Assembly: GCA_032158295.1 (NCBI GenBank)
Contig: CM063249.1
Span: 21,702,270 to 21,766,269 of the forward strand
Source: Pycnopodia helianthoides
Taxonomy: Eukaryota > Echinodermata > Asteroidea > Forcipulatida > Asteriidae
Direction of reading: 5' to 3'
Length of the DNA: 64,000 nt
Below the pieces are notes generated by a model. That model was not told the origin of the DNA and made no database searches. It saw nothing but the letters and a program-made list of their open reading frames with translations. Position numbers and translations under genes: made by a program. Shown piece by piece: positions 53,771 to 64,000 of the stretch. How positions within the stretch are numbered: position 1 is the first letter of the stretch; each line of letters begins with the position of its first letter.

Positions 53771-54659
53771 CAATATGACTAGCCTCTTACCAAATGTTGC
53801 CAATATCCTCTTCGATACCAAATTTTTTTGGACTTGGATAAAATTTGTATGCCTGACCCGACCCTGTGATAGGCACTTGTTGTTTGGGCCTACTGGCCCC
53901 ATGGCCAGTCCTCCTTACCTTTCACTTTGGCAATTGGATATAAAAGGATTTTGGGACTGTAAATCCCCAACCCCCAAAGTCCTCAAAACCCTCTTTTAAC
54001 TGAAATTGATCACCCTAAAAATCAAATTGGCAATGTGATTTCTACAATTATTCATGGCATAACACCTGCTCAAGAAACAGTTTTAGAATAAACCAGCTCC
54101 ACAAGTTACCATTACTCTCTTGGGGTGATTTACTACTACTAGGATCCTTTCTCACTCTCAAAAATCAAACACCTTGTGGTAACTGAACACACAAACTGTG
54201 GGCTCAAATTCGTTGGTACGCTGAGGGCTCAAAATTTGCACTGTACCACAGGCCAGAGGCCAGTGATTTTAGCATTGGGCCAGTAAACCTGTGACAGGAC
54301 AAGTCCGGCTGTCTTGTGTTGTTCAATTGAACAATGATACCTCACTGTGCAATATCTTTAATAAAATGAAATGATGTTCAAATGTTTACTCTGAGTTTGA
54401 GTCTGGTTAAATCATTCAATTCTGTGTTGAGCATCAACTATACTTGACCATAAGACAAATAATATAAAACTGCTCTCTCGGTGATTAAAATGAAAAAGGT
54501 TACTTGTTAAACTTTGTAGAAAGTCTCATTTTGATTCCGGTCTTGTGAAATAAATTCTTGTCTGGTAAAATTTTGAGCTAAAGCTGTGCAGCCTTGTGGA
54601 TATTTACCTCAAATCCGAGCCCTGTGTGCTACATAAATAAGGCAAAAAGTTTGGCAGTT

Positions 54660-55460
54660 CAGTCTGCTGACCTTGCAAATTGTGCACAATCTTCAGTAAT
54701 TGCACTCTATAGATTGGCAGTTCAAATCACAGAGATATGTTCTGGTTTTTATTTCAATGTTGCCTTAAAACACGTTAAATTGGTAAAAGTCAGACATTTT
54801 CTCCCAGGTACAATAGTTTTTTTAAATTTGTTTATTATTTTTTTTTCTTCGTTTTTTCATATTTTTTTTTCTTTAAGTTTTTTCCAGTTTTCTTTTTAAG
54901 CCGAATAAAAAGTTTAGGATCGCAGCTTAAAACTTAAAGGGTTGGTCAGGAGACCGGAAACAGAACTCTTCTTTTGGGCCTAACCTAAAAATACTCAACC
55001 TAAGGGCCCCCCCCCCCCCCCCCCGCAAAAAAAAGGATTCTGTTTCAGGTTCCCTGACCGACCCTAGCTTTTAAGTCCCGACCCTAAACTCTTTATTCGG
55101 CCTTTTAAAAAAACGGGGAAAAAACAAAAACAAAAACCTATTTTACCTTGAAGAAAATGTCTGACTTTTACCAACTTACCATGTTTTAGGCAACATTTGA
55201 AATAAAAACCAGAACATATCGAGAAGAATTTACAGATATCTCCGTGATTTGAGCCTGCGATGTCCAACGACTCGACTACGAGCAAAAAATACCCACAATT
55301 CAATTCGCAGCGCGCACGTGTGTACATGGCGCTCTGTTAAGCGCATTCATGGGTTTGCGCAATCTGCAGATTGCGCACATTTTTGCAAAACCGGCCGCTT
55401 GAACTGCCAATCTAAAGAGCGCAAACTGAAGATTGCGCACAATTTGCAAGGTCGGGCAAT
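54660..55460. repeat. Large imperfect inverted repeat (fold-back)
   Basis: Left-arm sequence such as CCTTGCAAATTGTGCACAAT, GTTCTGGTTTTTATTTCAA and GAATAAAAAGTTTAGG reappears inverted on the right (55445 down to 55070). The axis is a C-run near 55008-55024. The right arm has about 130 extra bases (55260-55390). Confidence 0.82.
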
Positions 55461-56509
55461 CTGCAGCGCAAACTGCAGTTTGCGCGCAATTTTCCCTAAT
55501 TCGTTGTGCAAATTGGTGATTGGCTCAACACAAGAACGATCTTGGAGTATGGTCAACCGTAGCGGATTCAAAAAACTTTTAATTTTCTGTTGGATTGATG
55601 AGTGCTTCACTTAGGCCTAACCGCCATTAAATCAGAGTCCAACATTTTTGGATGTTGAGTCTCCAGTTGGTGTTGGAACTTATGTAGATAGGGAACGATC
55701 ATAGCAAATCATTCAAGGGATTTAGGGCAGTGTTTAAAGGCACAGTACATGTTTGGTAATTGGAGCCTACTGATTGTGTTAATCCTATGTAAATGTAGGT
55801 ACATACTATAAAACTAACCTGTGAAAATTTCACTTCTAAAGGTGGTTGTGTTTTTGAGATATCATCGAACATTCGTGAACGTTTTATTTTATGTAATTGC
55901 CATTAAGTCAGATGCAATCGAGTGTACTGGGGCATTCTTAGAATTTCAAAGGAAACTTTGGACAAAATACAGTTTTTGCCGATTGTATATAAGCAAACTA
56001 CGAAGTAAAAGTTTTCTTTTTGCAGGACAAGTTGAATAAAAAACGATTGGCCAAAATGCATAAGGTACGGTGTTCCATAAAAAAAAATGCGATGGAAACA
56101 AAAATGCTACGGGGAAAAAAAAGCGACGGGAAAAAAATACAACGGTAACAAAATTCTGACTAAAGGTGGCATGGAACACCATATAATAAGGGCCTGTCTG
56201 AAAAATGTATACAATATTTATAAACATACGGGCCTACACGTTTATTCCCATTTTATTTAATTTTTTATTAATTTGTGTTGCTTATTCATTTTTATCATAT
56301 TTAATACGATATTAAGGGACATGTCTCTAAATTGTGTTTTTAAGGCCTATCAGCAGCGTAGCCAAGAGGGGCCGAAGGGGGGGGGCACATGCCCCCCTCC
56401 CCACAAATTCCACGTTTGCACATTGTAAATCGAAGTATTGAGAAGGGATCGAAACATCCCTCATTTTTATTGTGCTAGTAGTACATTTACGTTGACCATT
56501 CTTTTGGTG

Positions 56510-56655
56510 CCGAGTTTGTTAGTCAAAAATAGGCCGGTGCTGAGTTCGTATGGTGCCGACATCTTGGTGCCGAGTGGGTGCCGAGTTTGCAAAGTCCCGA
56601 GTTTGTAAGGTGCCGAGTTTGTGGGTGCCGAGTTTGCGAGGTGCCGAAGTGTCTG
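56510..56655. repeat. Degenerate GGTGCCGAGTTTGT repeat
   Basis: About nine copies of GGTGCCGAGTTTG or close variants occur at irregular 13-27 bp intervals. Confidence 0.85.
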
Positions 56656-56699
56656 GTATTCAACACCTGTGTTTGGTAAAACACTTTTTCTCAACTGTC

Positions 56700-57066
56700 A
56701 GGCCTTGTGCTTAAGCTTTTTGTAAAGTAGCCCGCCGGGCCAGTAAACTGCATTTTACTTGCCCCCAGGAAGTTTTAGTAGCCCAGATTTTAAACAGGAA
56801 TTGCCATAAATGTAATGTTCTGATGTGTCAATGTTAACCATCACAACCAGTTTAATGATCAAATGAAGTTATGTTCACACACTCAATAACGATTAACACA
56901 TTTTATACACTAATTATTTACATCTGAAAAGGAAGAAATGAGCATTTTAAACAGTAGGTTGCACAGTTTTTAGTAGCCCACAGGGCAAGTTTAGAAGTGG
57001 TGTTTACTAGCCCATAGCATTTTTTACTAGACAATGTACGCCGGGCTAGTGTTAAGGGCGAGCCCT
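56700..57066. mobile_element. CAGGGCTCGCCC-type element, copy 2
   Basis: Same orientation as 6640-7111 and without the 111-bp insert. It ends GGGCGAGCCCTG. Confidence 0.75.
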
Positions 57067-57104
57067 GATTGTCTATGTAAAAATGATGAAACGATTTTTT
57101 ACAG

Positions 57105-57735
57105 TTCGTCACCGACGCCACGAAGTAGCACGCAGTGTACAAAACCACTTTTTTCAGATTTCAAATTTTTTACATATTTAAACATTGTTAACCGAGGCCT
57201 ACAACTTCATGAAGTTTCAACGCTTCATGAGCTTTACTTTTTTAATTACGGTAATTAGGTTTTGCAACTTTGCACCGAAGCTGACGTTTATTTACGCCAC
57301 GAAGTAGCACTGAGAAACACGCGGCGCACACCAACCTCAAAAGTGAAAAAATTGTTCACGAAGTAGCACTGCAATCTTGTGTATAGCGCGCTTGGATTTA
57401 GATTTTCTAGGTCACAAACACGCATAGTAATACATTGCAGTGCTTCTTCATGAAAACGGAAAATGTAAATTTTCGCTAATTTTCAAAGTCACGAAGTAGC
57501 ATGCAGTTTTCTTATTTTATTGCTTATTATTTTAGGACGAAAAGCATTAAAAAGCACCGTAAATATAAAGTTCAATGCTTCAAGTTTCCACTGTAAGAAA
57601 AACAGATGAAAATACCTTGAAATTTTGAAGGAAAGCTTGAATTTAAAAAGCGTTCAACTTTAAATGCCGTTTTCTCCGATTGTTACATTTTACTGGTATC
57701 TACCTCTGTGCTACTGCGTGGCGTCGGTGATGAGT
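57105..57735. mobile_element. TIR element with ATCACCGACGCCACG ends and internal GAAGTAGCA repeats
   Basis: The ends TCACCGACGCCACGAAGTAG and CTACTGCGTGGCGTCGGTGA are inverted. CACGAAGTAGCA recurs inside near 57120, 57298, 57358 and 57492. A right-end fragment lies at 130-290. No coding capacity is seen. Confidence 0.78.
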
Positions 57736-59390
57736 TGTTGATGTTCACTAATGGGTAACTTTTGGTGACGCTAGGTGGCAGAAGACTTAACCAGGTAAAT
57801 CCATTGTCATCTGAAATATGCGCATGCGCAGAACTAGGTAAACAAATGAAATTTGCTTGGTAAGTCTGCTGCTACCTAGTATTCCAAAGTAACCCATTCT
57901 ATCTGTGCACAGAGCAGTCTATACTTGCAAGGAACTTTAGGGTTGGGGTGGGGTCAGTATTGAGGGGTAGATTGGAGCCATAAGCAAATGATATTTGGGC
58001 CCACAGGCCCCAGCCCTTCTGAATCCTTAAATTTTTATTGGCAAATGAACACAATGATTTTGGATTGGCAGTGTGGTATGGAAAGGTGTGTATGAGGAGA
58101 ATAATGGAGGATTGAGATTACATCACTACAAACATATTAGTCGCATCTTCCAAAGAGATGCGCTTACACGAATAACACACACAGCATTCATAAATTTCCC
58201 CATCATGATCTCACACAACCCCATATTACAACAAACTTTTTATCCTTTTGAGAAAACTATCTTCACATTGCTCATCAACTTTCTCCAAGAGGATAATACA
58301 TTTCAGTGATATACCAGGTATTTTTAGCCAAATAAGCTACTATTAACCCGTACCTCGTACACATTGTCTCATTAGTGGACCATTGTGATTTTGCTGAAGG
58401 CCTTTTTTCCTCAAGGGATTTACACGTGAAGCGGGGTGTGTGTTGCAAAGCGTTTTTCGTGGAGATCAGTGTTGCACATACACAAAACACACACATGCCA
58501 TTGTGTCTGGCCTAAAATGCTCACCAACCATGATATGCAGAATTTTATAAGCTTCGTTTTGATTGGTCATTTAATAGTATTGATGACTAAACCCCCGTAC
58601 TTTTGACCAAACCAATTTCTACTTTATGAACCTTTCTGACGGGGTCTGCTCGAAGGACTGCGCGACACACACGTACATACATAGTACATGTACGCTAAAC
58701 ACAGGCGAGGAAAAATCAATGGACAGTCAGCACGCGCGCGCGTGCCCTTGATATAATGCGATAATCGCTGTACAAACTGTTTGTAATGTATAGGCACAAA
58801 TGCACATTTTTTAGTATCAGGTAATTTATTCTTGTATGCAGTCAGGAAATAAATTTTACAGAAGAAAACAAATGTGGAAGGTTTGGCTGTTATAGTGTAT
58901 GCTTTTAAGTCTTTTCTATGAAAATGATGAATGATTTTAAAAGTATTTTAAAAGGGCCATAATTTGAGCTTTTTCAAAAACTGGTTTTTATCCATCTGAA
59001 CACAGAACCCTGAGATGTTTCTCAGTGATGTCGCCCACAAGAAGTCGGCTTTTCTTGCATTCTCTGCTTGAGAACCCTTAGTGGACAATACCCTGGCCTT
59101 AGCATCCAACCACTAGGGAATCTTCACCCTCTCAAAAGAAAAGAAAACCTGCAGGATCCAAGATCACCCTCTGCTAAAACCTTCTGATGTCACTTCATTA
59201 TCTTCAGAATTCCAGCTAATTATGATAAACTACAACCTCGATCTACAAGACAATTGAGGTAAGAGACACTTCTTTAGGAGATTTGTTTTTACTAAAGAAT
59301 GATTCTCTACTTTGTGGCAGTATATAAAAAGATCTGACCAATTAGTTAAGTCTGCAGTATTGAAGATAAGTCCCCCGATCTACTAATATA
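57736..59390. other. Region without recognised gene
   Basis: Apart from the palindrome at 58730 I see no gene or repeat I can name. The open frame at 58073-58309 (78 codons) shows no family features. Confidence 0.4.
58730..58745. other. 16-bp perfect GC palindrome
   Basis: GCACGCGCGCGCGTGC reads the same on both strands and could adopt Z-DNA or a small cruciform. Confidence 0.8.
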
Positions 59391-62300
59391 CTCTGCAACA
59401 TACTCTGCAGCATACTCTGCTCTACTGATCTACTAATATACTCTGCAACATACTCTGCAGCATACTCTGCAGCAGTGGATAGAAAGCAAGACAAATTCTT
59501 ATCAAATCTAAAGTAGCCTCTCCATTTTCCAAATCTACTCTGCTGCAGCAGTAGTTAGAAAGCAAGACAAGTTCTACTCAGAAGATCAAAACAAGGAAGC
59601 CCTTCTTTTTTCCCAAATCTACTCTACAGCAGTAGATAGAAAGGAAGGCAAGTTATCAGAACAAGGAAGCTCTTCAGTTTTTCAAATCTACTCTGCGGCA
59701 GTAGAAAGAAAGCAAGAGACAAGTTCTTATCAGAACAAGGAAGCCCATAGTCTTTCCAAATCCATTCCGCGGCAGAAGATAGAAAGCAAGAGAAGTTCTT
59801 ATCAAAACAAGAAAGCCCTTCTTTTTTCCAAATCTACTCTAGATAGAAAGCAAGACAAGTTCTTATCAGAACAAGGTAGCCCTCCTTTTTTCCAAATCTA
59901 CTCTCCGGCAGTAGATAGAAAGCAAGATAAGTTCTTATCAGAACAAGGAAGCCCTTCTTTTTCTAAAGCTACTCTGGGGCAGTAGATAGAAAGCCAGACA
60001 AGTTCTTATCAGAACAGGGAAGCCCATAATTTTTCCAAATCTACTCTGCGGCAGTAGAAAGAAGAAAAGACATGTTCTCATCAGAACAAAGAAGTATCTC
60101 GATTTTTCTGAAGTAGATGTTGATCACATGATGTTAACAATTTGTTTGTTTACTGATGACAACAAGATTCCGAAAGCAGGAAAAGTTCTTTACAATGTAA
60201 CCCTTTGATTTTCCAAATCTACTCTGCGGCAGTAGATAGAAAGCATGACAAGTTCTTATCAGAACAAGGAAGCCCGTCTTTTTCAAATCTACTCTGCGGC
60301 AGTAGATAGAAAGCAAGGCAAGTTCTAATCAGAACAAGGAAGCCCATAATTTTTTCCAAATATACTCTGCGGCAGTAGAAAGAAGGAAAGACATAATCTA
60401 ATCAGAACAAAGAAGTATCTCGATTTTTCCAAATAGATGTTGATCAGATGATGTTAACAAATTGTTTGTTTACTGATGACAACAAGATTCCGACAGCAGG
60501 AAAAGTTATGGAACAGCAGGAACAATGTAACCTTTAGATTTTCCAAATCTACTCTGCAGCAGTAGATAGAAACCAAGACAAGTTCTTATCAGAACGAGGA
60601 AGCCCTTCGATTTTCCAACTCTACTCTGCGGCAGTAGATAGAAAGCAAAACAAGTTTTTATTAGAACAAGGAAGCCCGTCTTTTTCAAATCTACTCTGCG
60701 GCAGTAGATAGAAAGCAAGACAAGTTCTTATCAGAACAAGGAAGCCCTCCTTTTTTCCAAATCTACTCTCCGGCAGTAGATAGAAAGCAAGACAAGTTCT
60801 TATCAGAACAAGGAAGCCCATAGTCTTTCCAAATCCTCTCCGCGGCGGTAGATAGAAAGCAAGATAAGTTCTTATCAGAACAAGGAAGCCCTTCTTTTTC
60901 TAAATCTACTCTGGGGCAGTAGATAGAAAGCCAGACAAGTTCTTATCAGAACAGGGAAGCCCATAATTTTTCCAAATCTACTCTGCGGCAGTAGAAAGAA
61001 GAAAAGACATGTTCTCATCAGAACAAAGAAGTATCTCGATTTTTCTGAAGTAGATGTTGATCAGCAGATGATGTTAACAAATTGTTTGTTTACTGATGAC
61101 AACAAAATTCCGACAGCAGGAAAAGTTATGGAACAGCAGGAACAATGTAACCCTTTGATTTTCCAAATCTACTCTGCGGCAGTAGATAGAAAGCAAGACA
61201 AGTTCTTATCAGAACAAGGAAGCCCTCCCTTTTTTCAAATCTACTCTGCGGCAGTAGATAGAAAGCAAGACAAGTTCTTATCAGAACAAAGAAGTATCTC
61301 GATTTTTCCGAAATAGATGTTGATCAGATGATGTTAACAAATTGTTTGTTTACTGATGACAACAATATTCCGACAGCAGGAAAAGTTATGGAACAGCAGG
61401 AACAATGTAACCCTTTGATTTTCCAAATCTACTCTGCAACAGTAGACAGAAAGCAAGGCAAGTTCTTATCAGAACGGGGAAGCCCATAATTTTTCCAAAT
61501 CTACTCTGCGGCAGTAGATAGAAAGCAAGACAAGTTCTTCTCAGAACAACGAAGCCCTTCTTTTTTCCAAATCTACTCTGCGGCAGTAGATAGAAAGCAA
61601 GACAAGTTGTTATCAGAACAATGTAACCCTTCGATTTTCCAAATCTACTCTGCGTCAGTAGATAGAAAGCAAGACAAGTTCTTATCAGAACAACGAAGCC
61701 CTTCTTTTTTCCAAATCTACTCTGCGGCAGTAGATAGAAAGCAAGACAAGTTTTTATCAGAACAATGTAACCCTTCGATTTTCCAAATCTACTCTGCGGC
61801 AGTAGATAGAAAGCAAGACAAGTTCTTATCAGAACAAGGAAGCCCTCCTTTTTTACAAATCTACTCTGTGGCAGTAGACAGAAAGCAAGGCAAGTTCTTA
61901 TCAGAACAAGGAAGCCCAAAATTTATTAAATCTACTCTGCGGCAGTAGATAGAAAGCAAGACAAGTTCTTATCAGAATGAGGAAGCCCTTCAATTTTCCA
62001 ACTCTACTCCGCGGCAGTAGATAGAAGGAAAGGCAAGTTCTTATCAGAACAAGCAAGCCCATAATTTTTCCAAATCTACTCTGCGGCAGTAAAAAGAAGG
62101 AAAGACATGTTCTTATTAGAACAAAGAAGTATCTCGATTTTTCCGAAATAGATGTTGATCACATGATGTTAACAATTTGTTTGTTTACTGATGACAACAA
62201 GATTCCGAAAGCAGGAAAAGTTCTTTACAATGTAACCCTTTGATTTTCCAAATCTACTCTGCGGCAGTAGATAGAAAGCATGACAAGTTCTTATCAGAAC

Positions 62301-62526
62301 AAGGAAGCCCGTCTTTTTCAAATCTACTCTGCGGCAGTAGATAGAAAGCAAGACAAGTTCTTATCAGAACAAAGAAGCCCTTCTTTTTTCCAAATCTACT
62401 CTGCGATAGTAGAAAGAAAGCAAGACAAGTTCTTATCAGAACAAGAAGGCCCTTCATTTTTTTAAATCTACTCTGCGGCAGTAGAAAGAATGCAAGACAA
62501 GCTCTTATCAGAACAAGGAAGCCCTT
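59390..62526. repeat. 72-bp satellite with higher-order repeats
   Basis: The unit contains CTCTGCGGCAGTAGATAGAA, AGCAAGACAAGTTCTTATCA and GAACAAGGAAGCCC. Exact 72-bp spacing is seen at 61504, 61576, 61648 and 61720. Blocks are separated by a different spacer (TTTGTTTACTGATGACAACA and neighbours) at about 60110, 60430, 61060, 61310 and 62150. Segments near 60134-60316 and 62169-62351 encode identical 60-codon frames, so multi-kilobase stretches were duplicated recently. Confidence 0.93.
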
Positions 62527-62961
62527 ACTGATAGAACAAGTACTTGTGTAAACCATTTCAACTATATTTAGATGTACTTTATATGCTTATTTTGCATGTG
62601 TTATACCTGCCTGTTATGTTGATTTGTTTTGATAACCTGCTTGCTGGAGGTTTACTTAATTGTTTCACTGATTGTCTGTTAGTGTCATTTATTTAGTTGT
62701 TTGTTCATTTCCTATTTTGTTTGCCAGTACCTGTTTTCACTTTTTGCCCGTTTAATTAACTGTGCCATTGGTTGTTTTTTCACTTTTTATTTTTCCATCT
62801 GTGTGCCTGTTTGAATGGGTGTGTTTTTGCTCCTACAGTCTGTTTTTTTTTTTTAATTTGGTTTGGCTCAGTGTTGCATGCATGTTCATGTTTGTATAGC
62901 TCACACATTAGTGCTGATATTTTTATTTAATTTTTTTTGTCTATCTATATATTTTACTTAA

Positions 62962-63275
62962 TATTCAGGATTCTGCCCAGGATTTCTTTAGTGGTGGAAA
63001 AATGTTTCCCTGGAAACCATTGCGAGATGGACCAGTTATACGGTAGATCATACTCAAATCATAGAGGTACTCAAAATGAATGGCTTTGGATACCATTTTT
63101 ACTGGTAAATACCCAAATTTTACATTTCGTTGAAAACATTTGAAAGGAAATTGCAAGTGTAATTAAAAAATTTGGAAAATGTGTGGCGGTCAGAAACAGA
63201 TAAAATTCTGCCAGTGGTGGTTTGGGAATCCTTAGTGCCGGGCGGGTTTTCCGGCACCGACCGCTGTGGGCAGAA
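62962..63275. repeat. Dispersed 300-bp repeat, copy B (inverted to 38460-38775)
   Basis: It runs from GGATTCTGCCCAGGA to GTGCCGGGCGGGTTTTCC. It lies in the 1.2-kb gap between the two satellite blocks. Confidence 0.85.
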
Positions 63276-63709
63276 CCCTCAATATTTACCATCCCCCAAC
63301 TCAAATCTTCATTATTCACAGTGTTGTCTGTTTAATGTGTAAACTGAGTTCTTGTATTAAGTGGACTGATTGACTTGTCAAGATAATGTTTATTCTTAAA
63401 TATATTATATATATTTTTATTAGCCTCTTATTTTTTGCAGATTTTTTGTTTTTATTAAATAAGTGTTCCATCTTAAGATTGAATTTATAGACTCTGGATT
63501 CATTGTGATTAGGTTCACTTTTATTTATCCTGGCCATCTTAAAATGAATTGTTCGTTTTGTCATGTTTCTATCTTGCCTTTACGATTAATGTTGCCATTT
63601 ATTATTAGCCTGTGTTGAATTGCTGCTTTATTGTATTGTTACTTTGACTTTCATTTTTGCTCTTTACACCCATACCCATTCTCTTCTCTCTCATCCCCAA
63701 AACAAAATC

Positions 63710-64000
63710 TTTTCAGAACAAGGAAGCCCTTCGAAATTTCCAACTCTACTCTGCGGCAGTAGATAGAAAGCAAGACAAGTTCTTATCAGAAAGAGGAAGC
63801 CCTATGATTTTCCAACTCTACTCTGCGGCAGTAGATAGAAAGCAAGACAAGTTCTTATCAGAACGAGGAAGCCCTTCGATTTTCCAACTCTACTCTGCGG
63901 CAGTAGATAGAAAGCAAGACAAGTTCTTATTAGAACAAGGAAGCCCTCCTTTTTACAAATCTACTCTGCGGCAGTAGATAGAAAGCAAGAAAAGTTCTTA
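63710..64000. repeat. 72-bp satellite, second block, continues past right edge
   Basis: Four units of the 59.4-62.5 kb satellite, some with CCAACTCTACTC in place of CCAAATCTACTC. It restarts abruptly after CAAAATCTTTTCAGAACAAG and is cut by the window end. Confidence 0.93.

Noticed and set aside
61386..61948. 177- and 113-codon frames in the satellite
   Set aside because: Opposite-strand frames are open together because the unit is 72 bp. Other blocks shift frame or stop, and there is no non-repetitive coding context.

Overview
The window is animal nuclear DNA: intron-rich genes with GT-AG splice sites, tRNA-derived SINEs, many short inverted-repeat elements (MITEs) and minisatellites. The reconstructed proteins resemble those of deuterostomes. 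The repeat landscape (SINEs ending in GCGCTATATAA-like and ATT-rich tails, abundant TTAA and 9-bp-duplication MITEs) suggests a marine invertebrate deuterostome, most probably an echinoderm. That placement is inference and the species cannot be read from the sequence.

Three conserved genes were rebuilt exon by exon, and reading phases close at every junction. (1) HIRA, the histone H3.3 chaperone subunit, minus strand, 9590 down to 2412: the first nine coding exons, residues 1-272, with the rest of the gene beyond the left edge. (2) ZMAT5, the U11/U12 snRNP 20 kDa protein, plus strand, 9814-13159: complete in four exons, 181 residues, starting head-to-head with HIRA across a 223-bp shared promoter interval. 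(3) A GIT-family ArfGAP (GIT1/GIT2 type), minus strand, 47495 down to 16656: apparently complete in 19 coding exons over 31 kb, 781 residues, tail-to-tail with ZMAT5. The three act in separate pathways (replication-independent chromatin assembly; minor spliceosome; Arf GTPase, paxillin and PIX scaffolding), so the shared HIRA/ZMAT5 promoter is the only functional coupling suggested by position.

Most other sequence is intronic or intergenic and full of repeats. Best resolved are three element families whose insertions carry exact or near 9-bp target duplications: 10462-11356 with TIRs over 200 bp, 48000-48207, and the pair 18459-18945 / 16143-16535. The first is nested in a relic of the second. 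There are also TTAA-flanked elements (40027-40685 piggyBac-like; 41613-42003 and relatives), tRNA-Asn-like and other tRNA-like SINEs, a 36/90-bp minisatellite in a GIT intron that reads in frame into the next exon, a 111-bp tandem duplication that copied a GIT splice donor, and a loosely periodic motif at 7150-7500.

From 47.5 kb to the right edge I find no convincing gene. This part holds the GIT promoter, tandem duplications, a fold-back structure (54660-55460), a TIR element (57105-57735) and, from about 59.4 kb, a large 72-bp satellite with higher-order structure that resumes at 63.7 kb and runs off the edge. No prokaryotic system, CRISPR array or rRNA was seen. All similarity statements are by eye; no database search was run.
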